Source: Paraburkholderia phenazinium
GTDB taxonomy: Bacteria > Pseudomonadota > Gammaproteobacteria > Burkholderiales > Burkholderiaceae
Assembly: GCF_900100735.1 (NCBI RefSeq)
Contig: NZ_FNCJ01000007.1
Span: 96,641 to 160,640 of the forward strand
Length of the DNA: 64,000 nt
Direction of reading: 5' to 3'
Shown: piece after piece, positions 1 through 7,665 of the stretch
How the letters are laid out: each line of letters begins with the position of its first letter
Position numbering within the stretch: position 1 is the stretch's first letter
Notes under the pieces: model-generated
The model's input: the letters and a program-made list of their open reading frames with translations, nothing else
Told to the model about the DNA's origin: nothing
Databases searched by the model: none
Position numbers and translations under genes: made by a program

Positions 1-288
1 GGTGCTGCCACGGCCAGCGGCGACAGCGGTGCTGCCACGGCCAGCGGCGACAGCGGTGCTGCCACGGCAGAAGGCAAGCATTCCGTCGCGACCGCCTCTG
101 GTTTTCACGGGAAGGCTCGAGGCGTCGAAGGTGCTGCGCTGTTCCTCGTCTACCGCGACGAAACATATGCCGACGACACACACGGCCGAATCCTTCACGC
201 CAAGGCTGCAATCGTCGGACAGGCCGGAATCAAGGAGATGGTTTTTTACGCGCTGAATGCTAGCGGCGAAATTGTTGAAGCGGAGTAA
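1..288 (+). CDS. Repeat-containing phage protein, C-terminal part (left-truncated)
   Basis: The frame is open from base 1 to a TAA at 286-288, so this is the last 95 codons of a gene that begins outside the window. It opens with a 9-residue repeat (GAATASGDS), encoded by two identical 27-base copies at 1-27 and 28-54 and a degenerate third copy. A non-repetitive tail follows, containing SVATASGFHGKARG. Proteins with tandem ATASG-type repeats and this tail occur in phages and prophages; their function is not known to me. An ATG-initiated reading of another frame covers the same bases but is a shadow. The next gene starts 3 bases after the stop. Confidence 0.75.
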   Translation, partial: GAATASGDSGAATASGDSGAATAEGKHSVATASGFHGKARGVEGAALFLVYRDETYADDTHGRILHAKAAIVGQAGIKEMVFYALNASGEIVEAE

Positions 289-291
289 ATC

Positions 292-432
292 ATGTTCTAC
301 ACCGAGTTCGGCTTTCGGACGTACCGCGTCCGTACATCGCATTACATTTTGCGGTTCGTGAATCACTACGACGAGTATGTCAACTCGGTCCTGGTGCGCA
401 GCGCGGACTACAGCCAGATCTGTTTGCAGTGA
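292..432 (+). CDS. Small phage hypothetical protein (46 aa)
   Basis: This short ORF starts at ATG 292, 6 bases after a GGAG at 282-285 that lies in the last codons of the upstream gene. It ends at TGA 430-432, a few bases before the next start. The product (MFYTEFGFRTYRVRTSHY...) is rich in aromatic and basic residues, with no domain I recognise. Support comes from the ribosome-binding site and from filling the gap between two genes in a tightly packed phage operon. Confidence 0.5.
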   Translation: MFYTEFGFRTYRVRTSHYILRFVNHYDEYVNSVLVRSADYSQICLQ

Positions 433-439
433 GGACGAC

Positions 440-664
440 ATGGATCAGAAAGAGCGAGACGCGTGGAACGCACGACCGATGGTCGTCACTGTGAAAGAGC
501 ATTGTCTGGAATGCAAAACACTGCAGGGGACGGTAGAGCCGCGCGAATACGCATCGTACTGGCCCACTGTTTCCTTGAAATTGACGAGTTGCGCCCCTTG
601 TTTCGAGATCGCCAAACAAAAGGCGATTACCGAGGCCAAGGCTGAGAGTAGTGCTTATTGCTGA
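440..664 (+). CDS. Small phage protein with two CxxC motifs
   Basis: The 74-residue product starts at ATG 440, behind a GAGGAC ribosome-binding site. A longer in-frame version from 377 would overlap the previous gene and lacks a comparable site. Two cysteine pairs, CLEC near residue 22 and CAPC near residue 52, could bind one zinc ion as a small zinc ribbon. No known family is recognised. It lies between two other small phage genes on the same strand, so cotranscription is likely. Confidence 0.6.
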   Translation: MDQKERDAWNARPMVVTVKEHCLECKTLQGTVEPREYASYWPTVSLKLTSCAPCFEIAKQKAITEAKAESSAYC

Positions 665-673
665 GGAGGTGAA

Positions 674-1006
674 ATGAGCCCATTCGAAGAAGCGCTTAGC
701 CACGCCGCCCAGCAATCGATTCTGAAGGTTGTCATGGACGGTCGCTGGATCGAGCCTGACTATGCGAACCGCTTCAAGATTCCCGCCGATCTAATTCGGG
801 ACATCTACGGCCTGGTCGACCGCGAAGCGTTAAAGGTGGCGATCGGCAAGCGTCTCGAAGAAGAACTCGCGGACCGGATCGTCAATGCGCTGGCCGCTGA
901 AATTGCAACTGACATCAAGCAGATCCTGTCGGTCAAGGAGCGCCGCGAGGAAATCCGCGAAGTCGCACGGAAACATCTGCAGCACATCGCCAAAGAGGGG
1001 GTCTGA
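674..1006 (+). CDS. Phage hypothetical protein (110 aa)
   Basis: The start at ATG 674 follows a strong GGAGGTGA ribosome-binding site. The product is mostly predicted helix, with a charged second half (KRLEEELADRIVN, KERREEIREVARKH) that could form a coiled coil. No catalytic motif is visible. The stop at 1004-1006 almost touches the next gene, in keeping with one phage transcript. Function is unknown. Confidence 0.65.
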   Translation: MSPFEEALSHAAQQSILKVVMDGRWIEPDYANRFKIPADLIRDIYGLVDREALKVAIGKRLEEELADRIVNALAAEIATDIKQILSVKERREEIREVARKHLQHIAKEGV

Positions 1007-1007
1007 C

Positions 1008-1355
1008 ATGTCCAAATTCGAACTCGCCCTAGCTATCTGGGCATTCCTTGCGGTATTTGCTGTCGTATTCAACCACGGCGGTCATCGCCGGAAAATTGAG
1101 GGGGAGCAAATGCCGCATTTCACTGATGAACAACTGGCCGAACTTGAAACGGCGTTCGGTATCAAGCGCCAGGACTCGTTGCCTGTACGCGATGGTCGAG
1201 TGACGCGTGAATCGATGGTCTGGTGGCGCGCGTTGACTGGCCCGGAATGTGTGCGCGCCGACAGCGGGACGCATTGGCACAACATCAGCCAGTTTCCGCA
1301 TGTGTATCAGATCACCAAGCCGATCTACAAAATTCAGTACACGGATGAATCATGA
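1008..1355 (+). CDS. Phage protein with N-terminal membrane segment (115 aa)
   Basis: The start at ATG 1008 follows the preceding stop by one base. Residues 4-22 (FELALAIWAFLAVFAVVFN) form one likely membrane segment, followed by a soluble domain (PHFTDEQLAELETAFGI...). An in-frame ATG at 1110 has an excellent GAGGGGGAG ribosome-binding site, so a shorter soluble form may also be made, or may be the only product. The stop overlaps the ATG of the acyl carrier protein gene by four bases. Function is unknown. Confidence 0.6.
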   Translation: MSKFELALAIWAFLAVFAVVFNHGGHRRKIEGEQMPHFTDEQLAELETAFGIKRQDSLPVRDGRVTRESMVWWRALTGPECVRADSGTHWHNISQFPHVYQITKPIYKIQYTDES

Positions 1356-1582
1356 TCCTTGCCGACCAGCTCCGCTCAATCGTCGCCGAACAACTCTGCA
1401 TGTCTCCCGCCGAGATAGCCGACCACGATTCCCTGTCGCAGAAACACAAGATGGACAGCCTGGATCGCGTCGAGATCGGCCTGACAGTGGAGCATGTCCT
1501 GAAGGTCGAACTGGATGATGACGTGATGTTTCGGTTCGATACGATTGCCGCGCTGATTGAGGCGGTCGAAGTGGCGGCTTGA
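1352..1582 (+). CDS. Acyl carrier protein, phage-encoded
   Basis: This 76-residue acidic protein has the acyl carrier protein layout: helix I, a long loop, then MDSLDRVEI at the start of helix II. Ser36 of the DSL motif would carry the 4'-phosphopantetheine arm added by a host transferase. The downstream segment (VEHVLKVELDDDVMFRFDTIAALIEAV) matches helices II to IV. It overlaps the upstream stop (ATGA), so it belongs to the phage operon. No ketosynthase or acyltransferase is nearby, so a role in a host acylation pathway or as a structural partner is open. The family call is strong; the phage function is unknown. Confidence 0.85.
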   Translation: MILADQLRSIVAEQLCMSPAEIADHDSLSQKHKMDSLDRVEIGLTVEHVLKVELDDDVMFRFDTIAALIEAVEVAA

Positions 1583-1863
1583 AGAATTGACGGGTTGCGG
1601 TCGCGCATCCCTTAACCGGTGGCCTGGTAATCAGGGCAATCCGGGGCCTTGAGCCCCGCGAGAAATACGGGTGCAACAGTTGGGCGACCGCGTGGTCCAC
1701 GTCACGGACCGCCCTGACGAGTGCGTTCGCGTAGTCGCCAGGGCCAAAGCGGATTCTATCCGTTGATCCCGCAGCCGTTATTGCGCACCCGGGCGTAGGC
1801 GGGAAGTGCGCGGGTGAGGATGGTGTAGCGAGTAAGTCCTGACTAAATTTCGGAGTACACATC
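1583..1863 (+). other. Longest non-coding gap in the phage operon
   Basis: In a stretch where neighbouring genes overlap or nearly touch, these 281 bases carry no supported gene. A GTG frame from 1671 to 1766 gives only 31 residues with no clear ribosome-binding site. It may hold a promoter, a small RNA or the remains of a lost gene. I see no terminator with a T-run. Confidence 0.4.
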
Positions 1864-2049
1864 ATGGGTAAGAGAAACAACGAACTGCTCTGGGAGCAAT
1901 TCCAGCCCGCACCCGAGCCGGACGAGGAAAACTCCGGCGTCGCACTGTGGGACGACGACGCATGGGGAAACCGGAACGAGGCTGATACCCATCAGAAACG
2001 CCTGCAAGCCGAGGCTGCTGGAGTGGGGATAGGGGAGTGGTACGCATGA
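1864..2049 (+). CDS. Small acidic phage protein (61 aa)
   Basis: The start at ATG 1864 follows a CGGAG ribosome-binding site. The product is acidic and rich in Asp, Glu and Trp (ALWDDDAWGN), with no recognised domain. Its TGA overlaps the ATG of the next gene, suggesting translational coupling. Function is unknown. Confidence 0.6.
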   Translation: MGKRNNELLWEQFQPAPEPDEENSGVALWDDDAWGNRNEADTHQKRLQAEAAGVGIGEWYA

Positions 2050-2468
2050 GCGCGCACGGAATCGAAGAGGGCGACGTGTGCGGTCGTGACGGGTGCGCAG
2101 GGCGAATCGAGTTCACGAAGCCCGATAACTGCTCTTGTCACCTTTCGGCGCCGTGTAGCGCCTGCACCAGAACCTATCTGCACTGTCCAGATTGTGACTG
2201 GGAGGCAGAACAGTACGTCATCAATGATTACTTGGTGACGGAGAATGTCAAGACGAATGTCTATGAGGATTGGAAGCCACGCCCACTGGACCCATCGAAA
2301 CTCGACTGGCACAGCAAGCCGCATTCGAGCGCGTCGATGATTAAAGAGGGTGTTTATCCGCCTCACATGACTCACGCCGAGGTTGAGGAAAAGGTGCGCG
2401 GCACATTTGGCGGCCGATTCGAATATTTCGGCGACGGCAGATTCAAGTACGTCGCTTACACGGATTGA
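2046..2468 (+). CDS. Phage protein with cysteine-rich N-terminus (140 aa)
   Basis: ATG 2046 overlaps the previous TGA, in the manner of its neighbours. The first 65 residues hold eight cysteines (CGRDGC, CSCHLSAPCSAC, CPDC), enough for one or two zinc sites. The rest is soluble and ends with FGGRFEYFGDGRFKYVAYTD. It could be a zinc-binding nucleic-acid or protein adaptor, but no family is recognised. Confidence 0.65.
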   Translation: MSAHGIEEGDVCGRDGCAGRIEFTKPDNCSCHLSAPCSACTRTYLHCPDCDWEAEQYVINDYLVTENVKTNVYEDWKPRPLDPSKLDWHSKPHSSASMIKEGVYPPHMTHAEVEEKVRGTFGGRFEYFGDGRFKYVAYTD

Positions 2469-2476
2469 GGCCGACC

Positions 2477-2683
2477 ATGCCAAGACCCTTCTTTCTCCGC
2501 CGCCCCTCCTCCCGCATCGCCCGCCAGATAAGCGGCGAAGAGCGGGAGCCTATAAGCGGTGCTCGCGGCGACGTATTTGCCGGTGCGCTAATTCTTCTCT
2601 GCTGCGTCGGCGTAGGTTCCGCAGTCTTAATCCTGGTGCTTGGTGCGCCGCTTCTAAATCTGGTTTGCTGGGGTGTGAGATGA
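2477..2683 (+). CDS. Small phage membrane protein (68 aa)
   Basis: The start at ATG 2477 lies 8 bases after the upstream stop. A basic N-terminus (PRPFFLRRPSSRIARQ) is followed by one long hydrophobic stretch, about residues 36-62 (AGALILLCCVGVGSAVLIL), so a single-pass inner-membrane protein is likely. Its TGA overlaps the next ATG. It has no feature of a holin beyond size and hydrophobicity, and no lysis genes are seen nearby. Confidence 0.5.
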   Translation: MPRPFFLRRPSSRIARQISGEEREPISGARGDVFAGALILLCCVGVGSAVLILVLGAPLLNLVCWGVR

Positions 2684-3075
2684 GCAATCTAACTGATGAA
2701 CAGGTCTCGGGCCTTCCGCAACTTCCCGAGCCGTTGGAAATCGACTGGCCGGAGCTGCATTCGCAAGGGCTCGGTTGCGGAGTCGAGGATCGGAACATTA
2801 CGAACCGGTATGAAGCCGCTGAATATGGCTGGCAGCACGGCGTAGACCAAGCCATCGAGCGCGTTCCTGAAGACATTTTCACTACCGACCAGATGCGCGA
2901 GTACGCCCGCACCGCTCTCGAATCCGTGAGCAACGCGCTCTACAGTCACCTGATGGGCGGCACATTCGATATCGGCGAAGCGTATCTGAATCTGAAGTGC
3001 GTCGGCTCATGCCCGAGCAAGGATGACTTTCTGGCTGCGCTGCTGGCACTTGCTGCTGAAAAGGAGCCGACATGA
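2680..3075 (+). CDS. Phage hypothetical protein (131 aa)
   Basis: ATG 2680 overlaps the stop of the preceding membrane protein gene. This start is chosen over a longer frame from 2383 that runs through two other genes. The product is soluble and acidic, with the segment NRYEAAEYGWQHGVDQAIERV. No catalytic motif is visible. Its TGA overlaps the next ATG, so it is one link in a coupled series. Confidence 0.65.
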   Translation: MSNLTDEQVSGLPQLPEPLEIDWPELHSQGLGCGVEDRNITNRYEAAEYGWQHGVDQAIERVPEDIFTTDQMREYARTALESVSNALYSHLMGGTFDIGEAYLNLKCVGSCPSKDDFLAALLALAAEKEPT

Positions 3076-3269
3076 CCACCTGGACCATCGTCGACGACGA
3101 CCGCGAAGGCGTCGTGACACACATCAGCGACGCCGGGCACACGGCCCTCGCCACCGAACAACGCGCAGACACCAACGCCAGGAATCACCAGGTCACTGCT
3201 GCAGTCATTGGCGGTCTGATCGTCGGCGCGATTTTGATTGAAGCGGTAAGACTGACTTTTGGAGGGTAG
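3072..3269 (+). CDS. Small phage membrane protein (65 aa)
   Basis: ATG 3072 overlaps the previous TGA. The N-terminal 40 residues are polar, and residues 43-59 (AAVIGGLIVGAILIEAV) form a single glycine-rich membrane segment near the C-terminus, like a tail-anchored mini-protein. Function is unknown. Confidence 0.55.
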   Translation: MTTWTIVDDDREGVVTHISDAGHTALATEQRADTNARNHQVTAAVIGGLIVGAILIEAVRLTFGG

Positions 3270-3272
3270 GCC

Positions 3273-3464
3273 ATGTTTCGCACACCACATAAGAACGAAG
3301 ACTTGCGCCACGTTGCGACTTCGCTTGAGCCGAGCGAGCGCCTCGCCGCGGTCAACGAGAACAAGCGGCTGCAGGCTATCCGGGCGCTGGGAAATCGCTG
3401 GTTGCTGGCGAAGGACTATGACGGCCACTATCAGCCGGAATTGCATGCGCGAGGCGCGCGATGA
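3273..3464 (+). CDS. Small phage hypothetical protein (63 aa)
   Basis: ATG 3273 follows a GGAGGGTAGG ribosome-binding site. The product is basic and soluble (RLQAIRALGNRWLLAKDYDGHY). Its stop overlaps the next ATG (ATGA at 3461-3464). A frame from 3259 covers the same bases but lacks this site and this coupling. No family is recognised. Confidence 0.6.
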   Translation: MFRTPHKNEDLRHVATSLEPSERLAAVNENKRLQAIRALGNRWLLAKDYDGHYQPELHARGAR

Positions 3465-4288
3465 GCGAACTCAAACAGATGCAGTCTGGCGACGAGGTTT
3501 TTGATATTCGGGGCCGAGCCGCCAGCTACGTCGCGCTCACGCTGGACGGCCATGTCGTGCAGCCCATCTATACACGCGGCGATGAGGGCGACGAATACTA
3601 CGGCGCGCCGGAAGTCTGGCGCGAGGTGTTCAGCACCCCACCCGTGGAGAAGCTGCACGGAGAGATTGCGGCGATGCAAAGCCGTCTCGCTACCGAGCGG
3701 GCATCGCTCGATGCCGTTCGCAAGACGCGCGGTGACGAAGACCGCGAATACGCTGCGCGCGCAGCCGAGCGCAAGCGCTTCACCCAGCTACAGACCCTTG
3801 ACGACTTCATTGCAGGGAAGATCACGCATTTCTTCGTGGTCGAAGGCTATGCCGAACGCATGTCGATACAGACGTTCGAGCAATTCATGAAGCCCAAAGA
3901 CAACGATGGATTCAGCTACGACCGGAAGATGCGGCTGCTGTCGCTATTCGGTGGGTCGAATGGCGATCTTGCCTGGTATGTCGATCGGTATTCGGACGGC
4001 TCTGGCGGCAGTAGCGGTCGTTGTTTCCCTGCTATTTCATACGAAGACGCGCTGGCCCACGCCGCACAGTGGATCAACGGGCGAGTCGCTGAAATCCGCA
4101 AACAGGAGAAAAAGTATCAGGCGCTTGACCTTGCTAACTCCGCCGAGAAACTCGGACTCGCTGTGCCAGATGACATTGCTGGTTGGGCCAAAGGCTTCGC
4201 GGACGAGCGCCATCAAGCCAGCCTCAAGGAGGCGCGCAAACAGTTTGATGCGGCCAAGGCCAAGCTTCAGGAATTGGAGGCATCGTGA
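3461..4288 (+). CDS. Phage protein with coiled-coil segments (275 aa)
   Basis: This is one of the larger proteins of the early block. Residues 60-105 (KLHGEIAAMQSRLATERASLDAVRK...) and 225-273 (ADERHQASLKEARKQFDAAKAKLQ) look like coiled coils. Between them is a globular part containing FFVVEGYAERMSIQTFEQF and a glycine/serine loop (DGSGGSSGRC). No enzyme motif is evident. It is coupled to its neighbours by ATGA at the start and GTGA at the end. Function is unknown. Confidence 0.65.
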   Translation: MSELKQMQSGDEVFDIRGRAASYVALTLDGHVVQPIYTRGDEGDEYYGAPEVWREVFSTPPVEKLHGEIAAMQSRLATERASLDAVRKTRGDEDREYAARAAERKRFTQLQTLDDFIAGKITHFFVVEGYAERMSIQTFEQFMKPKDNDGFSYDRKMRLLSLFGGSNGDLAWYVDRYSDGSGGSSGRCFPAISYEDALAHAAQWINGRVAEIRKQEKKYQALDLANSAEKLGLAVPDDIAGWAKGFADERHQASLKEARKQFDAAKAKLQELEAS

Positions 4289-4473
4289 CCATGCTTGTTG
4301 ACTGTGACCCCGACCCGGTTGAAGAGGCCGCCTACGGCTATTGCCGGCGTTGCGAGTGCGAAGTTCCGATTGAAGAGCGGGACTTCGGGATTGGCCGCGA
4401 CGAGGCTTATGGCCGTCCGATCGTTCACGTGGATATGCAGTGGTGTTGCTGTGAGTGTGGAGACCAACTATGA
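4285..4473 (+). CDS. Small cysteine-rich phage protein (62 aa)
   Basis: A GTG at 4285 overlaps the preceding TGA; an ATG at 4291 is the alternative start. The product has CRRCEC near residue 20 and CCCECGDQL at the C-terminus, a probable zinc ribbon made from two cysteine clusters. Three such mini-proteins occur in this phage region. Its stop overlaps the next ATG. Confidence 0.6.
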   Translation: MTMLVDCDPDPVEEAAYGYCRRCECEVPIEERDFGIGRDEAYGRPIVHVDMQWCCCECGDQL

Positions 4474-4757
4474 GCGACTACACACGACTGACCACCAGCG
4501 CCGAAGTCTATGCAGTGATTATGGCGCGCCACCGTGACCAGATGGTTGCCTTCGCGACGTTCAGTGATCCCGATGGCACATTCAACGGTGGACCGGGAAT
4601 CCGGGGCCGCATGGATACCACCTGGGGCATCGCCGGTTGTGACTATCCGATCCTCGAAATCAATACGTACTGGGACATTGACCCAACGCAACCACATAAG
4701 CGGGTCAACCAGACGCATTCGTATTTTCTGCTGATGGCGGAGAAGGACGAGACGTGA
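4470..4757 (+). CDS. Phage hypothetical protein (95 aa)
   Basis: ATG 4470 overlaps the previous TGA. The product is soluble, with a compact pattern of aromatic and acidic residues (ATFSDPDGTF, YPILEINTYWDID) suggesting a beta-rich fold. I do not recognise a family. The TGA overlaps the next gene's GTG. Confidence 0.6.
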   Translation: MSDYTRLTTSAEVYAVIMARHRDQMVAFATFSDPDGTFNGGPGIRGRMDTTWGIAGCDYPILEINTYWDIDPTQPHKRVNQTHSYFLLMAEKDET

Positions 4758-4936
4758 ACGAAATATCCGCCTATCGCGTCGCCCAGGCCGTCAGTGCGAT
4801 GAAGGCCATTGATGAAGCGTGGAATGCGAATCCGAATGGCGCGATGCGCTCTAGTCTCATAACGGATCTGGCAATAGCGCGAATAGATTTTGAGTCGACC
4901 TTGCTGCTTTTGAAATTAACTGTGGAGGAAGTGTGA
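4754..4936 (+). CDS. Small phage helical protein (60 aa)
   Basis: The start is a GTG at 4754 inside a GTGA overlap. The 60-residue product is amphipathic helix throughout (AYRVAQAVSAMKAIDEAW, SLITDLAIARIDFESTLLLLKL). It ends in another GTGA overlap with the large coiled-coil gene. It may be a small binding partner of that protein, but this is only position-based. Confidence 0.5.
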   Translation: MNEISAYRVAQAVSAMKAIDEAWNANPNGAMRSSLITDLAIARIDFESTLLLLKLTVEEV

Positions 4937-6093
4937 CAACCGAACTGACATTGCCCGAACGCGCCGCCCTGGCGCTAGGCACGGCAAAGCATGAAAAGGA
5001 GCTGATCGAACTGGCCGAGCAATCGAGGTCGATCACCGAGATCAAGAACAAGGATGCGCGCGAGCAGTGTCACAGCACGGCCATGGTCCTGAAGACCCGG
5101 CGCACCAGCATTCGAAAGGCTGGCAAGGATGCGCGCGACGACGCGACAAAGTTCTCTAAAGCCGTGATCGCGGAAGAGGACCGGCTAGTTGCTCTCATCG
5201 AACCGGACGAAACACGGTTGATCGCCTTGCGCGACGCGTGGGACGACGAGCGCGAGGCAGAGCGACAAGCCAAGCTAGCCGCCGAGAAAGCCCGTGTCGA
5301 TGCCATCCGCCGAAAGATTGACGAGATCAAGGCTTGCCCCGCTGAATCTGTCGGCCACCCCTCCGCTAGCCTGGCCGCAGTCATCGAACTGATGGAGCGG
5401 CACGAAGTCACGCTTGAGGAATTCGCGGAATTCGCTGGCGAAGCGGAGATGGCAAAGGTTGCTGCGCTGGCGAGGCTTGGTGAAATGCTGACGGCACAGC
5501 AGGCACACGAAGCCGAACAGGCCCGCATCGCCGCCGAACGCGCCCAACTCGCCAAAGAACGCGAAGAAGCCGCCGAACGCGAACGTCAGGCCGCCGCCGA
5601 ACGCCAACGGATTGCCGACGAAGAACGGATTGCCCGAGCCAAGGCACACGCCGCGATGCTGGCAGAGCAGCAGGCGCACGAAGCGCGACTCCGGGCCGAA
5701 CGTGAAGCGGCAGAAGCTGAATTGCGCAAGCAGCGAGAGGCCGAAGAGGCGCGACTCGCAGAGCAACGTGCGGAACTGGCCCGTCAGCAGGCTGCGATTG
5801 ACGCAGCCAACGCGGAACGCGAGAGAGTCGAGCGGGAGGCTAGGGAGGCGGCAGAGGCCGAAGCCCGAGCCGAAGCCCAGCGCATCGCAGATGAACAGGC
5901 CGCCGAGGAAGCGGCAGCCGAGGCTGAGCGCCAGCGTCGCGAGCGGGTCCAGTTTGAATTGAACGGTCCGGGCGATGTGGAAATCGTTACCACCTTGGCG
6001 CTCGAATATGCCACCAACACGACTGTCGTTGTCGGCTGGCTCGAAAAATTCAATGCGGCGGCGTTTAAGTCGCCGACCGAAAAAGCCGCTTAA
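4933..6093 (+). CDS. Long coiled-coil phage protein, recombination-block member (386 aa)
   Basis: Residues 1-190 form a mixed helical domain and residues 190-335 a very long Ala/Glu/Arg coiled coil (repeated AERxxxAxER and EARLAEQRAEL patterns). A short conserved tail, about residues 340-386, contains GDVEIVTTLALEYATNTTVVVGWLEKF. Proteins of this layout, related to DUF1351-like phage proteins, are often found just upstream of a phage single-strand-binding-type protein and a YqaJ/lambda-type exonuclease, as here. A structural or recombination-mediator role is inferred, not shown. The start is GTG 4933 in a GTGA overlap. Confidence 0.65.
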   Translation: MTTELTLPERAALALGTAKHEKELIELAEQSRSITEIKNKDAREQCHSTAMVLKTRRTSIRKAGKDARDDATKFSKAVIAEEDRLVALIEPDETRLIALRDAWDDEREAERQAKLAAEKARVDAIRRKIDEIKACPAESVGHPSASLAAVIELMERHEVTLEEFAEFAGEAEMAKVAALARLGEMLTAQQAHEAEQARIAAERAQLAKEREEAAERERQAAAERQRIADEERIARAKAHAAMLAEQQAHEARLRAEREAAEAELRKQREAEEARLAEQRAELARQQAAIDAANAERERVEREAREAAEAEARAEAQRIADEQAAEEAAAEAERQRRERVQFELNGPGDVEIVTTLALEYATNTTVVVGWLEKFNAAAFKSPTEKAA

Positions 6094-6142
6094 CCGTTTC
6101 ACTTAGACCCTGTCGGATTACGGCCAAAAGGAGTGCCGTTAT

Positions 6143-6652
6143 ATGGACAAGCCACAAACCAAAACCCATTGGAAACGCCTCGTCAACCCGGATTACATCG
6201 GCGCCTATGCGCTGAACCCGGACGAGGATTTGACTGTCACGATTGATTATGTTCGCCGTGAGGAAGTTGTCGGGGCGGGCGGTAAGAAAGAGGAATGCAC
6301 CGTCGCGCACCTGGTCGGGCATAAGCCACTGATTCTGAACGCGACTAACTCAAAGTCGATCCACAAGCTCTATGGGCCGTACATCGAGGAATGGGCGGGC
6401 AAGCAGATCACGCTATTTGCAAGCACGGCAAAACTGGCTGGCGATGTGGTCGAGTGCCTGCGGATTCGCCCGAATGTAGCCAGGCAAACGAAGCCCAAGA
6501 TCATGCCGGATCGCCTTAAGAAGGCAATCGCATCGATTGTGGCAGGGCAGTACACCACCGAGAAGTTGCGCGCCCAGTTCGACCTGACGGATGCGCAAGA
6601 GAAGGAAGTCGAGGAAGCAGTCAAGAAAGCCGTGGAGGGCAGCAATGTTTAG
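6143..6652 (+). CDS. Conserved phage protein upstream of the exonuclease (169 aa)
   Basis: ATG 6143 follows an AAGGAG ribosome-binding site. The N-terminal 115 residues (HWKRLVNPDYIGAYALNPDE, then KPLILNATNSKSIHKLYG and VVECLRIRP) match a type of phage protein that I recall lying beside YqaJ-like exonucleases. A beta-rich OB-like fold is plausible. The C-terminal 50 residues are a helical extension (DRLKKAIASIVAGQYTTEKL). A role in handling single-stranded DNA during recombination is an inference from position. The stop overlaps the exonuclease start. Confidence 0.65.
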   Translation: MDKPQTKTHWKRLVNPDYIGAYALNPDEDLTVTIDYVRREEVVGAGGKKEECTVAHLVGHKPLILNATNSKSIHKLYGPYIEEWAGKQITLFASTAKLAGDVVECLRIRPNVARQTKPKIMPDRLKKAIASIVAGQYTTEKLRAQFDLTDAQEKEVEEAVKKAVEGSNV

Positions 6653-7274
6653 GATCCGGTGTTCATCGCTCAGCAAGATCATGACCGAACCGAAAAGCAA
6701 GGATGAAGTCCTGTCAGTCGGAGCCAAGACGTACATCGAAGACCTTGCCAAGGAATTCGTCTACAACTTCCAGCGCATCGTCAGCAGCAAGGAAATGGAG
6801 AAGGGCACTATCGTCGAAGATCAATCGATTGCGCTTCTGAACGAGGTTCTGTTCACGAACTTTGTGAAGAACACGGAGCGCAAGACAAACGACTGGATCA
6901 CTGGCGAGTGCGACATTTTTAGCGGCGTAAAGATTCACGATATCAAGTCGCCGTGGTCGCTCGCCACTTTCCCGGCAACGGTGTTCGCCGGCCGCGACAA
7001 GGATTACGAGTGGCAATTACGCGGCTACATGATGCTGTGGGACTGCGACCAGTCGGAAATCGATTACTGCATGGTCAACACGCCCGATGAACTGATCCGG
7101 TTCGAAGACGTGTCGATGCACTACGTCGATCACATTGACCCGACTTTGCGCGTTACGCGTGTCCCGTATGCGCGTGACAAATCGCTCGAAGACAAGATCA
7201 AGACGAAAGTCGATGCCGCGCGAGTCTATTTCGACAATATCTGCGCGCAGATCGCAATCGAGCACGCCGCCTGA
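6645..7274 (+). CDS. PD-(D/E)XK nuclease, YqaJ/lambda exonuclease type
   Basis: This 209-residue protein is a likely 5'-3' double-strand DNA exonuclease for phage recombination. Visible motifs in order: the N-terminal RIRCSSLSKIMT that often opens such proteins, GTIVEDQSI (Glu58), GECDIF (Asp90), the catalytic IHDIKS (Asp99, Lys101) and QLRGYM (Gln124, Tyr128). The start at ATG 6645 is preferred over ATG 6681 because it keeps the conserved N-terminal motif. It overlaps the preceding gene by 8 bases. Active-site residues appear intact. The exact subfamily was not tested. Confidence 0.85.
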   Translation: MFRIRCSSLSKIMTEPKSKDEVLSVGAKTYIEDLAKEFVYNFQRIVSSKEMEKGTIVEDQSIALLNEVLFTNFVKNTERKTNDWITGECDIFSGVKIHDIKSPWSLATFPATVFAGRDKDYEWQLRGYMMLWDCDQSEIDYCMVNTPDELIRFEDVSMHYVDHIDPTLRVTRVPYARDKSLEDKIKTKVDAARVYFDNICAQIAIEHAA

Positions 7275-7353
7275 AGTTTCACCGCCGCCACCTCTCTGCT
7301 AGGCGAAAGCGGGTCCAGAGTTTAAAGGGTGGCGGCACCTAATTGAGGTTCAT

Positions 7354-7638
7354 ATGAACAAAGAACAGATTTACGACGAACAGATTTCCCCGCTGATGAC
7401 CCAGATCATCGCTATCTGCCGCGCGCACAAGATCGCGCACGTCGCATGCTTCGCGATCCCGACCGAAGATGATCCGGATCTTCGTTGCTCAACCGCTCAA
7501 CTGACCTCCGACTTCGAGCCGCCCGAAGAATTCCTTCAGGCATGGAAGCATCTTCGACCGGCCAGCAGATCGTCGACGATGATGCTGCGCACCGAGAGCG
7601 GCGACGGCAACGTGACACTAACTACGATTGTCGAGTAA
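7354..7638 (+). CDS. Phage hypothetical protein (94 aa)
   Basis: The start at ATG 7354 follows TTGAGG, after a 79-base gap, so this may begin a new translational unit. The product includes the segment IIAICRAHKIAHVACFAIPTEDDPDL. No family is recognised. A small GC hairpin with a short T-run lies just after the stop. Confidence 0.6.
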   Translation: MNKEQIYDEQISPLMTQIIAICRAHKIAHVACFAIPTEDDPDLRCSTAQLTSDFEPPEEFLQAWKHLRPASRSSTMMLRTESGDGNVTLTTIVE

Positions 7639-7665
7639 AGACCAACAGCGCCCCCGGCGCGGCAA

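Noticed and set aside
2..256. 84-codon plus-strand frame at the left edge
   Set aside because: It is an arginine/proline-rich shadow; frame 1 gives the repeat protein with sensible composition and continues from outside the window.
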